The translations under genes were made by a program, and so were the position numbers. 64,000 nucleotides of DNA. It comes from Ectobacillus funiculus (GTDB taxonomy: Bacteria > Bacillota > Bacilli > Bacillales > Bacillaceae_G). The notes beneath the pieces are model-generated. The model did not search any database, was not told the origin of the DNA, and was given only the letters and a program-made list of their open reading frames with translations. Below are positions 18,154 through 26,810 of the stretch, one piece after another (position 1 is the first letter of the stretch; every line of letters begins with the position of its first letter). The DNA is taken from NCBI RefSeq assembly GCF_042429435.1, contig NZ_JBHMAF010000200.1, one strand, 5' to 3'.

Positions 18154-19150
18154 GGGGAAAAACCTAACGGAAGAGGAAGTATACGAGGCTGGCCTGCAGC
18201 TTGTGGACGGAGACATATCAGATAGTGAGATAGCAGCATTTTTAGTCGGTTTAAAGCTAAAGGGAGAAACCTCTGATGAAATTTTCGGCCTCGTCCGCGC
18301 ATTGCGGGCGAAGGCGGTGCCGTTTCGAAAAACAATTGCCGGCGCGATGGATAATTGTGGAACAGGCGGAGACGGCGCACAAACGTTTAATATTAGCACA
18401 ACAACAGCGTTTGTATTAGCAGGTGCCGGAGTTAAGGTTGCTAAGCATGGCAGTCGCGCTGTATCAAGCAAAACAGGGAGTGCGGATGTGCTTGAGCGAT
18501 TGGGAGTAAATATTGCTTGCCCGCCGGAGGAAATTGAGCGATTATTAGAGACAGTAGGAATTGCATTTTTATTTGCGCCAGCTGTGCATCCGGCGCTAAA
18601 GCGGGTTGCTAAAATCCGAAAAGAACTGAATATTCCAACGATATTTAACTTTATCGGTCCGCTGACAAACCCGATTGACCTAGAAACACAGCTGATTGGT
18701 ATCTATAAACGGGAAATGCTGCGACCGGTTGCAGGGGTGCTGCATAAGCTTGGCAGAAAACGAGCAGTTGTGCTGAACGGGAACGGATCTTTAGATGAGG
18801 CGTCGCTGCAAGGGGAAAATCATATCGTTCTTCTTGAGGATGGAAACATCCAAGAAATCATTGTGAGTCCAGAGGAATTCGGTTTTGAACGTGTGCCGAA
18901 CAGCGCGATTCGCGGCGGTATGTCAGAGGAAAATGCACGTATTACACTTGATATTTTACAGGGAGAGCCAGGTCCGCATCGCGATACAGTATTGCTAAAC
19001 GCAGCATTAGCGCTGTTTGCGAACGGAAAGGCAAAAACAATTGGGGAAGGCGTGGAGCTGGCGAAGGAGAGCATTGATTCTAAAAGTGCGCTCGCAAAGC
19101 TTCAGCAGCTGGCAAAAGAAAGCAATAAGACCAAAGAAGAGGTGAAATAA
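18125..19150 (+). CDS. trpD: Anthranilate phosphoribosyltransferase
   Basis: Transfers phosphoribose from PRPP to anthranilate. The 341-residue protein has the PRPP-binding GTGGD at 79-83, KHGSRAVSSKTGSAD binding anthranilate, and FNFIGPLTNP. AGGGGGAGC lies before ATG 18125. It overlaps trpG and abuts trpC with no gap, so it is fully embedded in the operon. Confidence 0.96.
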   Translation: MNLYLRKLIEGKNLTEEEVYEAGLQLVDGDISDSEIAAFLVGLKLKGETSDEIFGLVRALRAKAVPFRKTIAGAMDNCGTGGDGAQTFNISTTTAFVLAGAGVKVAKHGSRAVSSKTGSADVLERLGVNIACPPEEIERLLETVGIAFLFAPAVHPALKRVAKIRKELNIPTIFNFIGPLTNPIDLETQLIGIYKREMLRPVAGVLHKLGRKRAVVLNGNGSLDEASLQGENHIVLLEDGNIQEIIVSPEEFGFERVPNSAIRGGMSEENARITLDILQGEPGPHRDTVLLNAALALFANGKAKTIGEGVELAKESIDSKSALAKLQQLAKESNKTKEEVK

Positions 19151-19909
19151 ATGGGAACGATTTTAGATACAATTTTGGACCAAAAGCGCATAGAGGTTGA
19201 GGAGCTGAAGCAACAAACATTTTCTAAGGAAAAAAAGCCGCATGCGTCACTTGCAGAGAGCTTGCGTAATAAAAGCTTAACCATTATCTCAGAAATTAAG
19301 CGAGCATCTCCTTCTAAAGGAGATTTAAACTTAAATGTTGATGTACAAGAGCAGGGGAAAACGTATGAACGCTGCGGAGCGAGTGCAATTTCTGTATTAA
19401 CAGATACAAAGTTTTTCAAGGGCTCGTTTGCAGATTTAGAAAAAGTGCGGGAGGTTACGACAGTACCGCTTTTATGCAAGGACTTTGTGATTGATGAGGT
19501 CCAAATTGACCGCGCAAATGATGCAGGCGCAGATATTATTTTATTAATTGTTGCGGCTTTATCACAGCAGCGTTTGCAAGAGCTGTATAATTACGCAACG
19601 TCATATGGACTGGATGTAATTGTAGAAGTTCATGATGAAGAGGAGCTGGAAACAGCACTTTCCATTCAGCCAGCGATTGTTGGTGTGAATAACCGTAATT
19701 TGAAAACATTTGAGGTTACGCTTGAAACAACAGAGCGTTTAGCGGAACGTATTGTAAGCTCAGGTGCATTATTTATTAGCGAAAGCGGCATTAAAACGAG
19801 AGAAGATGTAGAACGAGTACAGCGTGCGGGTGCAAAGGGAATCCTTGTTGGAGAAGCGTTTATGACGGCAGCTTCGCTTGAGGAATTGTTTGCGGGATTG
19901 CAGGTGTAA
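19151..19909 (+). CDS. trpC: Indole-3-glycerol-phosphate synthase
   Basis: A TIM-barrel enzyme of 252 residues that closes the indole ring. Catalytic lysines appear in SEIKRASPSKG and LLCKDFVID, GVNNRNLKTFEV is conserved, and SESGIKTREDV with GILVGEAFM forms the phosphate site. ATG 19151 follows the trpD stop immediately, with AAGAAGAGGTG as the ribosome site. Confidence 0.96.
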   Translation: MGTILDTILDQKRIEVEELKQQTFSKEKKPHASLAESLRNKSLTIISEIKRASPSKGDLNLNVDVQEQGKTYERCGASAISVLTDTKFFKGSFADLEKVREVTTVPLLCKDFVIDEVQIDRANDAGADIILLIVAALSQQRLQELYNYATSYGLDVIVEVHDEEELETALSIQPAIVGVNNRNLKTFEVTLETTERLAERIVSSGALFISESGIKTREDVERVQRAGAKGILVGEAFMTAASLEELFAGLQV

Positions 19910-19914
19910 GAGGC

Positions 19915-20532
19915 ATGAAGGTAAAGGTTTGCGGGATTACGGACGTAGAGACAGCAAAGAAAACATGTGAGTATGGGACGGATGCACTTGGATTCGTATT
20001 TGCGAAAAGCAAGCGCCAGGTGACACCGGAGCAGGCAGCGGAAATCATTGCCCAGCTGCCAAAGCATGTTCTGAAAATTGGTGTATTTGTGAACGAAACG
20101 CCAGAAAGAGTGCAAGCTATTGTAAAGCAGTGCGGTCTTGACTATGCCCAGCTGCACGGAGAAGAAGATGAAGCGTACTGCAAGGACATACAGGTTCCTG
20201 CGATTAAAGCATTCGGCGTTGCATCGCCTGAAGCGATTCAGCAGGCGACGAAATATGAGGTAGATTATGTGCTGTTCGACAGTCCAAAAGAGGAGTATCA
20301 TGGCGGTAACGGAAAAACCTTTGATTGGAACGTTTTACAAGACATGCCTGAGGAACTTCGGTCAAAGCTTATTTTGGCAGGCGGCTTAAGTACGGACAAT
20401 GTGAAGGAAGCAGCCGCTCTTGTTCGTCCCTATATGATTGATGCAAGCAGCAGCTTAGAAACGGATGGAAAAAAAGACGTAAAGAAAATAAAGGAATTTA
20501 TAGAAAAAGTGAAGGAGAGTCAGCATGCTTAA
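19915..20532 (+). CDS. trpF: Phosphoribosylanthranilate isomerase
   Basis: A 205-residue TIM barrel performing the Amadori rearrangement before TrpC. KVKVCGIT at the start carries the catalytic cysteine, followed by GFVFAKSKRQV, QLHGEED, a catalytic aspartate in VLFDSPK, and LAGGLSTDNV. The start is 5 bases after trpC, and the end overlaps trpB by 8 bases. Confidence 0.95.
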   Translation: MKVKVCGITDVETAKKTCEYGTDALGFVFAKSKRQVTPEQAAEIIAQLPKHVLKIGVFVNETPERVQAIVKQCGLDYAQLHGEEDEAYCKDIQVPAIKAFGVASPEAIQQATKYEVDYVLFDSPKEEYHGGNGKTFDWNVLQDMPEELRSKLILAGGLSTDNVKEAAALVRPYMIDASSSLETDGKKDVKKIKEFIEKVKESQHA

Positions 20533-21724
20533 CTACACATATCCAGATGAACGAGGACATTATGGCATTTACGGAGGACGCTATATTCCAGAAACATTAA
20601 TGCAGTCAGTATTGGAATTAGAGGCTGCGTATAAGGAAGCGATGGAGGATGAAGCGTTCATCGCACAGCTGAACCATTACTTAGAAAAATATGTTGGTCG
20701 CGCAACACCGCTGTACCTTGCAGAAAATTTAACAAAAAGATTAGGCGGAGCGAAAATTTACTTAAAGCGTGAAGATTTGAATCATACCGGTGCTCATAAA
20801 ATTAACAACACAATCGGCCAGGCTTTATTAGCGGTTCGGATGGGGAAAAAGAAGGTTGTTGCTGAAACAGGCGCAGGCCAGCATGGGGTTGCGACTGCGA
20901 CGGTTTGTGCATTGCTTGGGCTTGAATGTATCATCTTTATGGGAGAAGAAGATATTCAGCGCCAAAAGCTAAACGTATTTCGTATGGAATTGCTAGGAGC
21001 GAAGGTGCAAGGCGTCTCCTCTGGAAGTGCAACACTAAAGGATGCAGTAAATGAAGCGCTTCGCTACTGGGTAACAAATGTGGCGGATACGCATTACATT
21101 ATGGGTTCTGTACTTGGACCTCACCCATTCCCGCAAATTGTACGCGACTTCCAAAGCATAATTGGAACAGAAACTATTGAGCAATACTTGGCTGAAGAAG
21201 GCAAAATGCCAGAAGCAGTGGTAGCCTGCATCGGCGGCGGCAGCAATGCGATGGGAATGTTTTATCCATTTGTTCCGCATGAAGAGGTAAAGATGTACGG
21301 AGTGGAAGCGGCAGGTTCTGGTGTGGACACTGAGAAGCACGCGGCAACATTAACAAAGGGCAGAGTCGGCGTATTGCACGGTTCCATGATGTATTTGCTG
21401 CAAAATGAAGACGGACAGATTCAAGAAGCACACTCCATCTCGGCGGGTCTTGATTATCCAGGTGTTGGACCAGAACATAGCCTTTTAAAGGATTTAGGAC
21501 GTGCTGAGTATCATTCTGTAACGGATGAGGAAGCGTTAGAGGCATTTCAATTGCTAGCGCGTGAAGAAGGAATTATTCCAGCATTGGAAAGCTCTCATGC
21601 AATTGCATTCGTATTGAAGCTTGCACCAACGATGAAGAAGGAAGAAGGCATTGTCGTTTGCTTATCAGGACGTGGTGATAAAGACGTAGAAAGCGTAAAA
21701 GGCTACTTGGCAGGGAGGAAATAA
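20525..21724 (+). CDS. trpB: Tryptophan synthase beta chain
   Basis: A PLP enzyme of 399 residues joining indole to serine. K92 in HTGAHKINN binds PLP, ETGAGQHGVA is the substrate loop, GGGSNAMGMF is the phosphate site, and the C-terminal region has LSGRGDKD. It is preceded by GGAGAG, and trpA starts one base after its stop. Confidence 0.97.
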   Translation: MLNYTYPDERGHYGIYGGRYIPETLMQSVLELEAAYKEAMEDEAFIAQLNHYLEKYVGRATPLYLAENLTKRLGGAKIYLKREDLNHTGAHKINNTIGQALLAVRMGKKKVVAETGAGQHGVATATVCALLGLECIIFMGEEDIQRQKLNVFRMELLGAKVQGVSSGSATLKDAVNEALRYWVTNVADTHYIMGSVLGPHPFPQIVRDFQSIIGTETIEQYLAEEGKMPEAVVACIGGGSNAMGMFYPFVPHEEVKMYGVEAAGSGVDTEKHAATLTKGRVGVLHGSMMYLLQNEDGQIQEAHSISAGLDYPGVGPEHSLLKDLGRAEYHSVTDEEALEAFQLLAREEGIIPALESSHAIAFVLKLAPTMKKEEGIVVCLSGRGDKDVESVKGYLAGRK

Positions 21725-21725
21725 C

Positions 21726-22514
21726 ATGGGAGCAGAACGTATTGAAGGCGTATTCCAAAAGTTAAAGGCAGCAGGAGAAAAAGCATTCGTACCGTACATT
21801 ATGGCGGGTGACGGAGGTTTAGAGAAGCTGAAGGAAACAATTTTATTTTTAGATCAAGAAGGAGCAAGTGTGCTTGAAATCGGTATTCCATTCTCTGATC
21901 CGGTTGCGGATGGTCCAACGATTCAGCGTGCTGGTAAACGTGCTCTTGATAACGGGACAACACTAAGCGATATTTTTCAAGCGCTTATAGAGGTTCGCCC
22001 GCATGTATCCGTACCATTTGTCTTAATGACATATTTAAATCCAATCCTGTCCTTTGGACGTGAACGTTTTATTGAGAAGTGTGTACAGGCTGGTGTTGAC
22101 GGTTTAATCATTCCAGATTTGCCGTTTGAGCACAATGATGTACTGTCTCCGGTTCTAAAGCCAGCAAATATTGCGCTTATTCCACTTGTTACATTAACGA
22201 GTCCGATTGAGCGTATTCGTAAAATCGCATCCGAAGCGAGCGGCTTCTTATATGCGGTAACGGTAACAGGTGTAACAGGTGTGCGCCGTGAGTTTCAAGA
22301 GAGCTTGTTCACATACCTAGAACAAGTAAAGAGTGTCACAACATTACCTGTATTAGCTGGATTCGGTATTTCTACACCAGAGCATGTAAAGGAAATGGCA
22401 AAAATATGTGATGGTGTAGTTGTCGGCAGCCGTATTATTGACCTATTGGAAGAGGGAAATAAGGAAGGTATTCGTGATTTGATTCAAGCTGCACGTACTG
22501 TGGCAGCAAAATGA
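21726..22514 (+). CDS. trpA: Tryptophan synthase alpha chain
   Basis: A TIM barrel of 262 residues that releases indole to TrpB. The catalytic pair is E51 (LEIGIPFSDP) and D62 (VADGPTIQ), and GVTGVR forms the loop over the active site. It closes the operon and is followed by a terminator, so trpEGDCFBA is complete. Confidence 0.97.
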   Translation: MGAERIEGVFQKLKAAGEKAFVPYIMAGDGGLEKLKETILFLDQEGASVLEIGIPFSDPVADGPTIQRAGKRALDNGTTLSDIFQALIEVRPHVSVPFVLMTYLNPILSFGRERFIEKCVQAGVDGLIIPDLPFEHNDVLSPVLKPANIALIPLVTLTSPIERIRKIASEASGFLYAVTVTGVTGVRREFQESLFTYLEQVKSVTTLPVLAGFGISTPEHVKEMAKICDGVVVGSRIIDLLEEGNKEGIRDLIQAARTVAAK

Positions 22515-22523
22515 GAAATAAGC

Positions 22524-22554
22524 AGGGGTGTCCTAGTATAGGGCACCTCTTTTA
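22524..22554 (+). terminator. trp operon terminator
   Basis: AGGGGTGTCC (22524-22533) pairs with GGGCACCTCT (22541-22550) around TAGTATA, followed by TTTT. It lies 10 bases after the trpA stop. Confidence 0.82.
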
Positions 22555-22665
22555 CATTATAAAGAAAAAAGAATTATAACAGTTTTCTTATTGTGGTTAT
22601 CTGTTATATAATACATTTAGATAGAAACCGAACTGCCTAAATTCTTATCCAAAAGGTGATAAAAC

Positions 22666-24168
22666 ATGGAAATCTTTCTCGCTCTTAGTCCTATTCTGAG
22701 TATTTTTCTGTTTTTATTTGCTTTTAAGCAAACATCTTTTCGATCTGCCATTTTCTCTTATTTTGTTTGCTTAGGTATCGTACTTTTGTTTCAGCCCTTT
22801 CAACTCCATATGGGAGAAATCCTGCATGCGACGGCAAAGGGGGCACTGATTTGCTTCATTGTTGCGTATGTTTTATTTTTTGGTATTTTTTTATTTCACC
22901 TTATGAATCAAATAGGTTTAATTCAGTCTATCGCCTCTTTTGTGTCGGATACAACGAATGATCGTATGATGCAGACTTTGCTTATATGTTTTGGGATATG
23001 TCCGCTTATTGAATCAGCAAGCGGATTTGGCATTGGTTTTATGGTGGCTGCCCCGATTTTTTTATCGCTTGGTTACCCGCCATTTCAGGCTGCGCTTCTT
23101 TCCTTTATTGGGCTGCTAGCTAGCTCATGGGGAGCGCTTGCAACTGGAACGATTATCGGTTCGCAGCTTGTGAACATTCCGCTATCTGTTATTGGATCTA
23201 GTACTGCAATTTTAAGTACACCTATTTTTGCATATATGATGATCACTTCCCTGTACATAGTAGGGGGCTGGAGGGCAGTTCAGGAAAAATGGCTGGAGCT
23301 TTTAGGTTTTTTTCTGCTATTCTCGCTGTCTATCTTCCTATTTAGTAAGTATGTAAGTGTGGAGCTTGCGGGTATTTTAAGTCCATTGATGACGATTGCT
23401 TTTGGATTCATTCGTATCAAAGCTTCCGCCGCTAAGCGAAAAGTGACATATTCACAAAGCGCAGCCTCATTATCTGGGGAAAACCGAAGCATTATTAAAA
23501 TATTAAGCCCATACTTGTTTCTTACTGTATGTATTTTGCTTTCACGCTTAATTCCAAATGTTTCTCATACGCTACAATCAACATTTATCCTAGATTTACC
23601 ATCTTATTCTTATAAGCTCGCACTTTTATATTCACCTGGATTTTGGCTCGGTCTTACATGCATGTTTACGATTATGCTGTTTCATGTCCCGTTTTCAATT
23701 GTGAAACAGTCATTATGCAGTACAGTGCGGCAATGGATTCCGTTTGCGGTTACGACCACAATGTTTATTTCTATCTCAGAAATAATGGGCGTTTCTGGTA
23801 TGCATCAGCTGCTCGCACAAACGGCAGGTGATGCGTTTGGAAAAATGTTTATGATTGTGACGCCATTTATTGGGGCAATAGGAGGGTTTTTAACCGGAAG
23901 CAATGCCGGCTCGAATGCCATGTTTATTAAGCTGCAGGTACAAACAGCACAGCATGTCGGCTTATCTTGGCAATCAATTTCTATAAGCCAAAACGCAAGC
24001 TCGTCTATTTCAACGATTGCCTGTCCGTCTCGCATTACGCTTGGCGCTTATTTATGTAACATTCCGTCTCGTGAGAATGAGCTGCTTCGCACAACAACGC
24101 TGATGATTAGTGGAGCAGTGATGATTGTATTGATTGAAACCGTATCATGGTTAACAATGTTTCAATAA
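22666..24168 (+). CDS. lctP: L-lactate permease (LctP family)
   Basis: A polytopic membrane protein of 500 residues with about 12 hydrophobic helices. ESASGFGIGF near residue 115 and the TGSNAGSNAMF motif near 415 are typical of the lactate/glycolate permease family. QNASSSISTIACPSR near the end is also conserved. A GGTGAT-type site precedes ATG 22666. It is a stand-alone gene after the trp terminator. Lactate is the expected substrate and glycolate is possible. Confidence 0.93.
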   Translation: MEIFLALSPILSIFLFLFAFKQTSFRSAIFSYFVCLGIVLLFQPFQLHMGEILHATAKGALICFIVAYVLFFGIFLFHLMNQIGLIQSIASFVSDTTNDRMMQTLLICFGICPLIESASGFGIGFMVAAPIFLSLGYPPFQAALLSFIGLLASSWGALATGTIIGSQLVNIPLSVIGSSTAILSTPIFAYMMITSLYIVGGWRAVQEKWLELLGFFLLFSLSIFLFSKYVSVELAGILSPLMTIAFGFIRIKASAAKRKVTYSQSAASLSGENRSIIKILSPYLFLTVCILLSRLIPNVSHTLQSTFILDLPSYSYKLALLYSPGFWLGLTCMFTIMLFHVPFSIVKQSLCSTVRQWIPFAVTTTMFISISEIMGVSGMHQLLAQTAGDAFGKMFMIVTPFIGAIGGFLTGSNAGSNAMFIKLQVQTAQHVGLSWQSISISQNASSSISTIACPSRITLGAYLCNIPSRENELLRTTTLMISGAVMIVLIETVSWLTMFQ

Positions 24169-24236
24169 GAAAACGCACGATACGAGTATATCCCGCTGTA
24201 ATAATGAAGAATTTAAAATATTTTCCAATTTATTGG

Positions 24237-24265
24237 TTTACAATAAACTCCTATTTGTATATAAT
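24237..24265 (+). promoter_or_regulatory. Promoter for a candidate small RNA
   Basis: TTTACA (24237-24242) and TATAAT (24260-24265) separated by exactly 17 bases, a near-consensus sigma-A promoter. It points into a region without a convincing coding frame that ends in a strong terminator. Confidence 0.65.
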
Positions 24266-24271
24266 TTACTG

Positions 24272-24463
24272 TGCAAGAATCAGTTTCCTAAGAGTAAGTC
24301 GAATAGAATGATGAACTGTATGACAATTGTAATGATTCATATGGCTACAACTTCATACGGTCTTATCTTTGATTTGACCGCGCTGATACGGAACTGCAAA
24401 CTGCCCAGTTTTTTTGCCCAAAATTATTCAACCGCAGGACGAATTGTGTCCTGCGGTTTTTGT
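24272..24463 (+). ncRNA. Candidate small RNA of about 190 nt
   Basis: Runs from the predicted start after the TATAAT to a terminator with arms AACCGCAGGAC (24430-24440) and GTCCTGCGGTT (24448-24458), followed by TTTTG. The only overlapping reading frame runs through the terminator and lacks a ribosome site, so the transcript looks non-coding. I do not recognise it as a known RNA family. Bases 24464-24694 after it hold no gene that I can support. Confidence 0.45.
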
Positions 24464-24694
24464 TGTGAAAGGGTGCCACATTGCCTATAATCAAGCGTGC
24501 ATTAGATGAAGATTTACGTCTATTCAGAGAAGAATTCAGAAAAAAGTTTTGCAGTCTCTGTTTTCAATAACTGGATTCTAGAAACAAAGGAATTGTCTCC
24601 TTCTGCATGTAAAAGCACTGACAAAAGTATCAGTATGCCTAGGTTTTGGGTACTTATGGAAGTAACCTTAGGGGTTTTGTACTTGAAACGTTTT

Positions 24695-24796
24695 TTACAC
24701 TTTAAGAAAGTATAAATTTCTAGCTAGAAGACAATTCGACATAGTTGGAGATTTTAGGAATAAAGTATAAGGGCGACTACGCCTCTGTCTTCGCAA
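24695..24796 (+). repeat. Dispersed intergenic repeat, copy C
   Basis: TTACACTTTAAGAAAGTATA, then AATTTCTAGCTAGAAG, AATTCGACATAGTTGGAGA, and CGACTACGCCTCTGTCTTCG. The right end is replaced by unrelated sequence, so this copy is 3'-truncated. Confidence 0.78.
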
Positions 24797-24927
24797 TTGA
24801 CCCTATGGCTAGGAAATGATACGTTATGTTTATATTCTCCTATTAATCTTAACTGAAAACAGGAATTTAAAACCCGCTGTAGGAAAAGATGATATGTATC
24901 ATACAAATAGTAATAAAGGAGATTGGG

Positions 24928-25848
24928 ATGAACGTATACAATCATGTAACAGAATTAATTGGAAAAACACCGCTTGTTCGGTTAAATCGGCTTGTGCCAC
25001 CTGAGGCAGCTGACGTGTATGTAAAGCTGGAAATGTTTAATCCGTCCCGCAGCGTAAAGGATCGGGCTGCATATAACTTAATTGCGCAAGCGGAAGAACA
25101 AGGCCTGATTCGTCCAGGGGATACAATTATTGAGCCGACGAGTGGTAATACGGGTATTGGATTAGCAATGAATGCAGCGGCGAAAGGATATAAAGCTATT
25201 TTAGTCATGCCTGATAATATGTCAAAAGAGCGTATTAATATTTTAAAGGCCTACGGAGCAGAAGTTGTGTTAACACGGGCTGCTGACCGCATGCCGGGCG
25301 CTATTCGGAAGGCGCTGGAGCTTCGGGAGCAAATTCCGGGGAGCTTTATTCCGCAGCAGTTTGAAAACAAAGCGAATCCGGATATTCATCGCATTACAAC
25401 CGCGCTTGAAATTTATGAGCAAATGGAAGGGAAGTTGGATGCGTTTGTCGCAACTGCCGGAACAGGCGGTACGATTACGGGAACAGGCGAAGTGCTGAAG
25501 GAAAAAATACAAGGGTTGTATGTAGCGGTTGTTGAACCAAAGGGATCTCCAGTTTTATCTGGTGGACAACCAGGGCCGCATAAGCTTGTTGGTACAAGCC
25601 CTGGCTTCGTCCCTCCTATTTTAAATACAAGTATATATGATGAAATTATCCAAATTGCTGATGAAGAGGCGTTAGAAACAACAAGAAACCTTGCGAGACT
25701 GGAAGGCATTTTAGTCGGTCCTTCATCAGGTGCAGCGGTCTATGCAGCTATAATGATAGCGAAACGGTTAGGCACGGGTAAACGTGTGATATGCATTGCT
25801 CCTGATACCGGTGAGAGATATCTAAGCATGAATATTTTCGATGAATAA
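24928..25848 (+). CDS. Cysteine synthase-like PLP enzyme (CysK/YtkP type)
   Basis: A 306-residue fold-type II PLP enzyme. K44 in RSVKDR binds PLP, PTSGNTG at 70-76 binds the substrate carboxylate, and GTGGTITGTGEV is the phosphate loop. The product is probably cysteine from O-acetylserine and sulfide. Wording such as MPDNMSKERI and RMPGAIRKALELREQIPGSF resembles the YtkP paralogue more than CysK, so I withhold a symbol. AAAGGAG at 24915-24921 selects ATG 24928 rather than the frame's earlier opening. Confidence 0.88.
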   Translation: MNVYNHVTELIGKTPLVRLNRLVPPEAADVYVKLEMFNPSRSVKDRAAYNLIAQAEEQGLIRPGDTIIEPTSGNTGIGLAMNAAAKGYKAILVMPDNMSKERINILKAYGAEVVLTRAADRMPGAIRKALELREQIPGSFIPQQFENKANPDIHRITTALEIYEQMEGKLDAFVATAGTGGTITGTGEVLKEKIQGLYVAVVEPKGSPVLSGGQPGPHKLVGTSPGFVPPILNTSIYDEIIQIADEEALETTRNLARLEGILVGPSSGAAVYAAIMIAKRLGTGKRVICIAPDTGERYLSMNIFDE

Positions 25849-25897
25849 CACCCTTGAAGAGGCTTCCGGCAGTTGGGGAAGTATCTTTAGTAGAGGG

Positions 25898-25947
25898 ATA
25901 ACAAAATTGACCCAAAAGGGCATGCCCTTTTGGGTCAATTTTGTTAT
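25898..25947. terminator. Perfect 50-bp palindrome, probable terminator
   Basis: Bases 25898-25922 and 25923-25947 are exact reverse complements with no spacer, centred on GGGCATGCCC. A-rich and T-rich ends make it a terminator in both directions. It lies 50 bases past the cysteine-synthase-like gene. See the finding. Confidence 0.75.
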
Positions 25948-26148
25948 ATGCGATGCGTTTTTTTATATATACTTTAATTTCTCAAATCGTATCCTTTAAG
26001 ATGATATTTGTAAACTCAAATACATACAAATTTCAATAATCATTTACATCGGGAAAAAATGAATGAATCCGGCGATTGCACAGGCTAGGAAACATGATAT
26101 CCGCTTTTAATGGAGTTTCAAATTGTAAAAAAGGAGGATGTACATCTA

Positions 26149-26196
26149 ATGGGTTTTCCTAATTGTAGCAACAATGAAGCGATTTTATCACGTTAA
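26149..26196 (+). CDS. Possible 15-residue peptide ORF
   Basis: ATG 26149 to TAA encodes MGFPNCSNNEAILSR. AAAAAAGGAGGAT upstream (26127-26138) is one of the strongest ribosome sites in the window, about 12 bases away, and an inverted repeat follows at 26203. No family is recognised. Bases 25948-26126 before it hold no gene that I can support. It could be a true micropeptide or the stub of a lost gene. Confidence 0.35.
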   Translation: MGFPNCSNNEAILSR

Positions 26197-26202
26197 AGGA
26201 AT

Positions 26203-26225
26203 AGGCAGGCTGCTTGAGCCTGCCT
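26203..26225. terminator. Terminator-like hairpin
   Basis: AGGCAGGCT (26203-26211) and AGCCTGCCT (26217-26225) with a 5-base loop, just past the stop of the VOC gene on the minus strand and past the 15-residue ORF on the plus strand. The T-run is weak on both sides. Confidence 0.5.
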
Positions 26226-26234
26226 GTCCGCTAA

Positions 26235-26633
26235 TTAGGAACGCTGTAGGTCTTTTTGCTCTACATGTAATTCAATCAAATTCCCATCTGGGTCAGCACA
26301 GAATATTTGTGCAAAGCCGCTCATGCTATTTGGTTTCTCAAGCACTTCCACATGATTTTGCTGTAACCAATGTAAAGTTTGCTCATAATCTTTCACCCTC
26401 AACGCAAAATGCCCTTCTCTGCTGTTTAAGCTTTTATCAGATCGGATCGTTTGTGAATCTGGACGGACAAGTAAATGAAGCTGCTGCTGCCCAATTGCAT
26501 ACCAGGCTCCTTCAAAGTCAAAATTTGGACGTTCAATTTCCTGTAAACAGAGAATTGTACTATAAAAGTGCTTTGCTTTTTCTAAATCAGTCACATTGAT
26601 TCCGATATGATGAAGCTCCTCGTAATGAATCAA
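26235..26633 (-). CDS. VOC-family protein (glyoxalase/dioxygenase fold)
   Basis: A 132-residue vicinal-oxygen-chelate protein. HHIGINVTDLEKAKHFY opens the first beta-alpha module, HFALRVKDYEQTLHWL the second, and PDGNLIELHV supplies the terminal metal-ligand glutamate. GGAAAGGGGA upstream fits TTG 26633, and the frame is open further but lacks a ribosome site. Substrates of such proteins range from methylglutathione adducts to antibiotics, and nothing here decides. Confidence 0.78.
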   Translation of the reverse strand: MIHYEELHHIGINVTDLEKAKHFYSTILCLQEIERPNFDFEGAWYAIGQQQLHLLVRPDSQTIRSDKSLNSREGHFALRVKDYEQTLHWLQQNHVEVLEKPNSMSGFAQIFCADPDGNLIELHVEQKDLQRS

Positions 26634-26810
26634 AACGATAATCCCCTTTCCTTTCCTATTCTTAGTCAAATATACCTCTATCTCAGATGTTACCATAGCT
26701 TAGATCATAGTCGCTATTTTTGTAGTGTTGACTCAGTTGTCAATCTATTTGGAGTCTTTACATATTTTTATAAAAGGCCTAGAAATTTGTGATCTAAAGT
26801 GGGTGATATC

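Noticed and set aside
17860..18471. 203-codon open frame on the minus strand over trpG/trpD
   Set aside because: Shadow of two clearly identified genes, with no ribosome site and no recognisable motifs.
19666..20301. 211-codon minus-strand frame over trpC/trpF
   Set aside because: Shadow of the trp genes, cysteine-rich random-looking translation.
24233..24490. 85-codon ORF in the gap after lctP
   Set aside because: It starts within the -35 region, has no ribosome site and runs through a strong terminator, so a non-coding RNA is the better reading.
24479..24568. TTG-started 29-codon frame LPIIKRALDEDLRLFREE after the sRNA terminator
   Set aside because: Looks protein-like but has a weak ribosome site and no recognised family. 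At most a gene relic.
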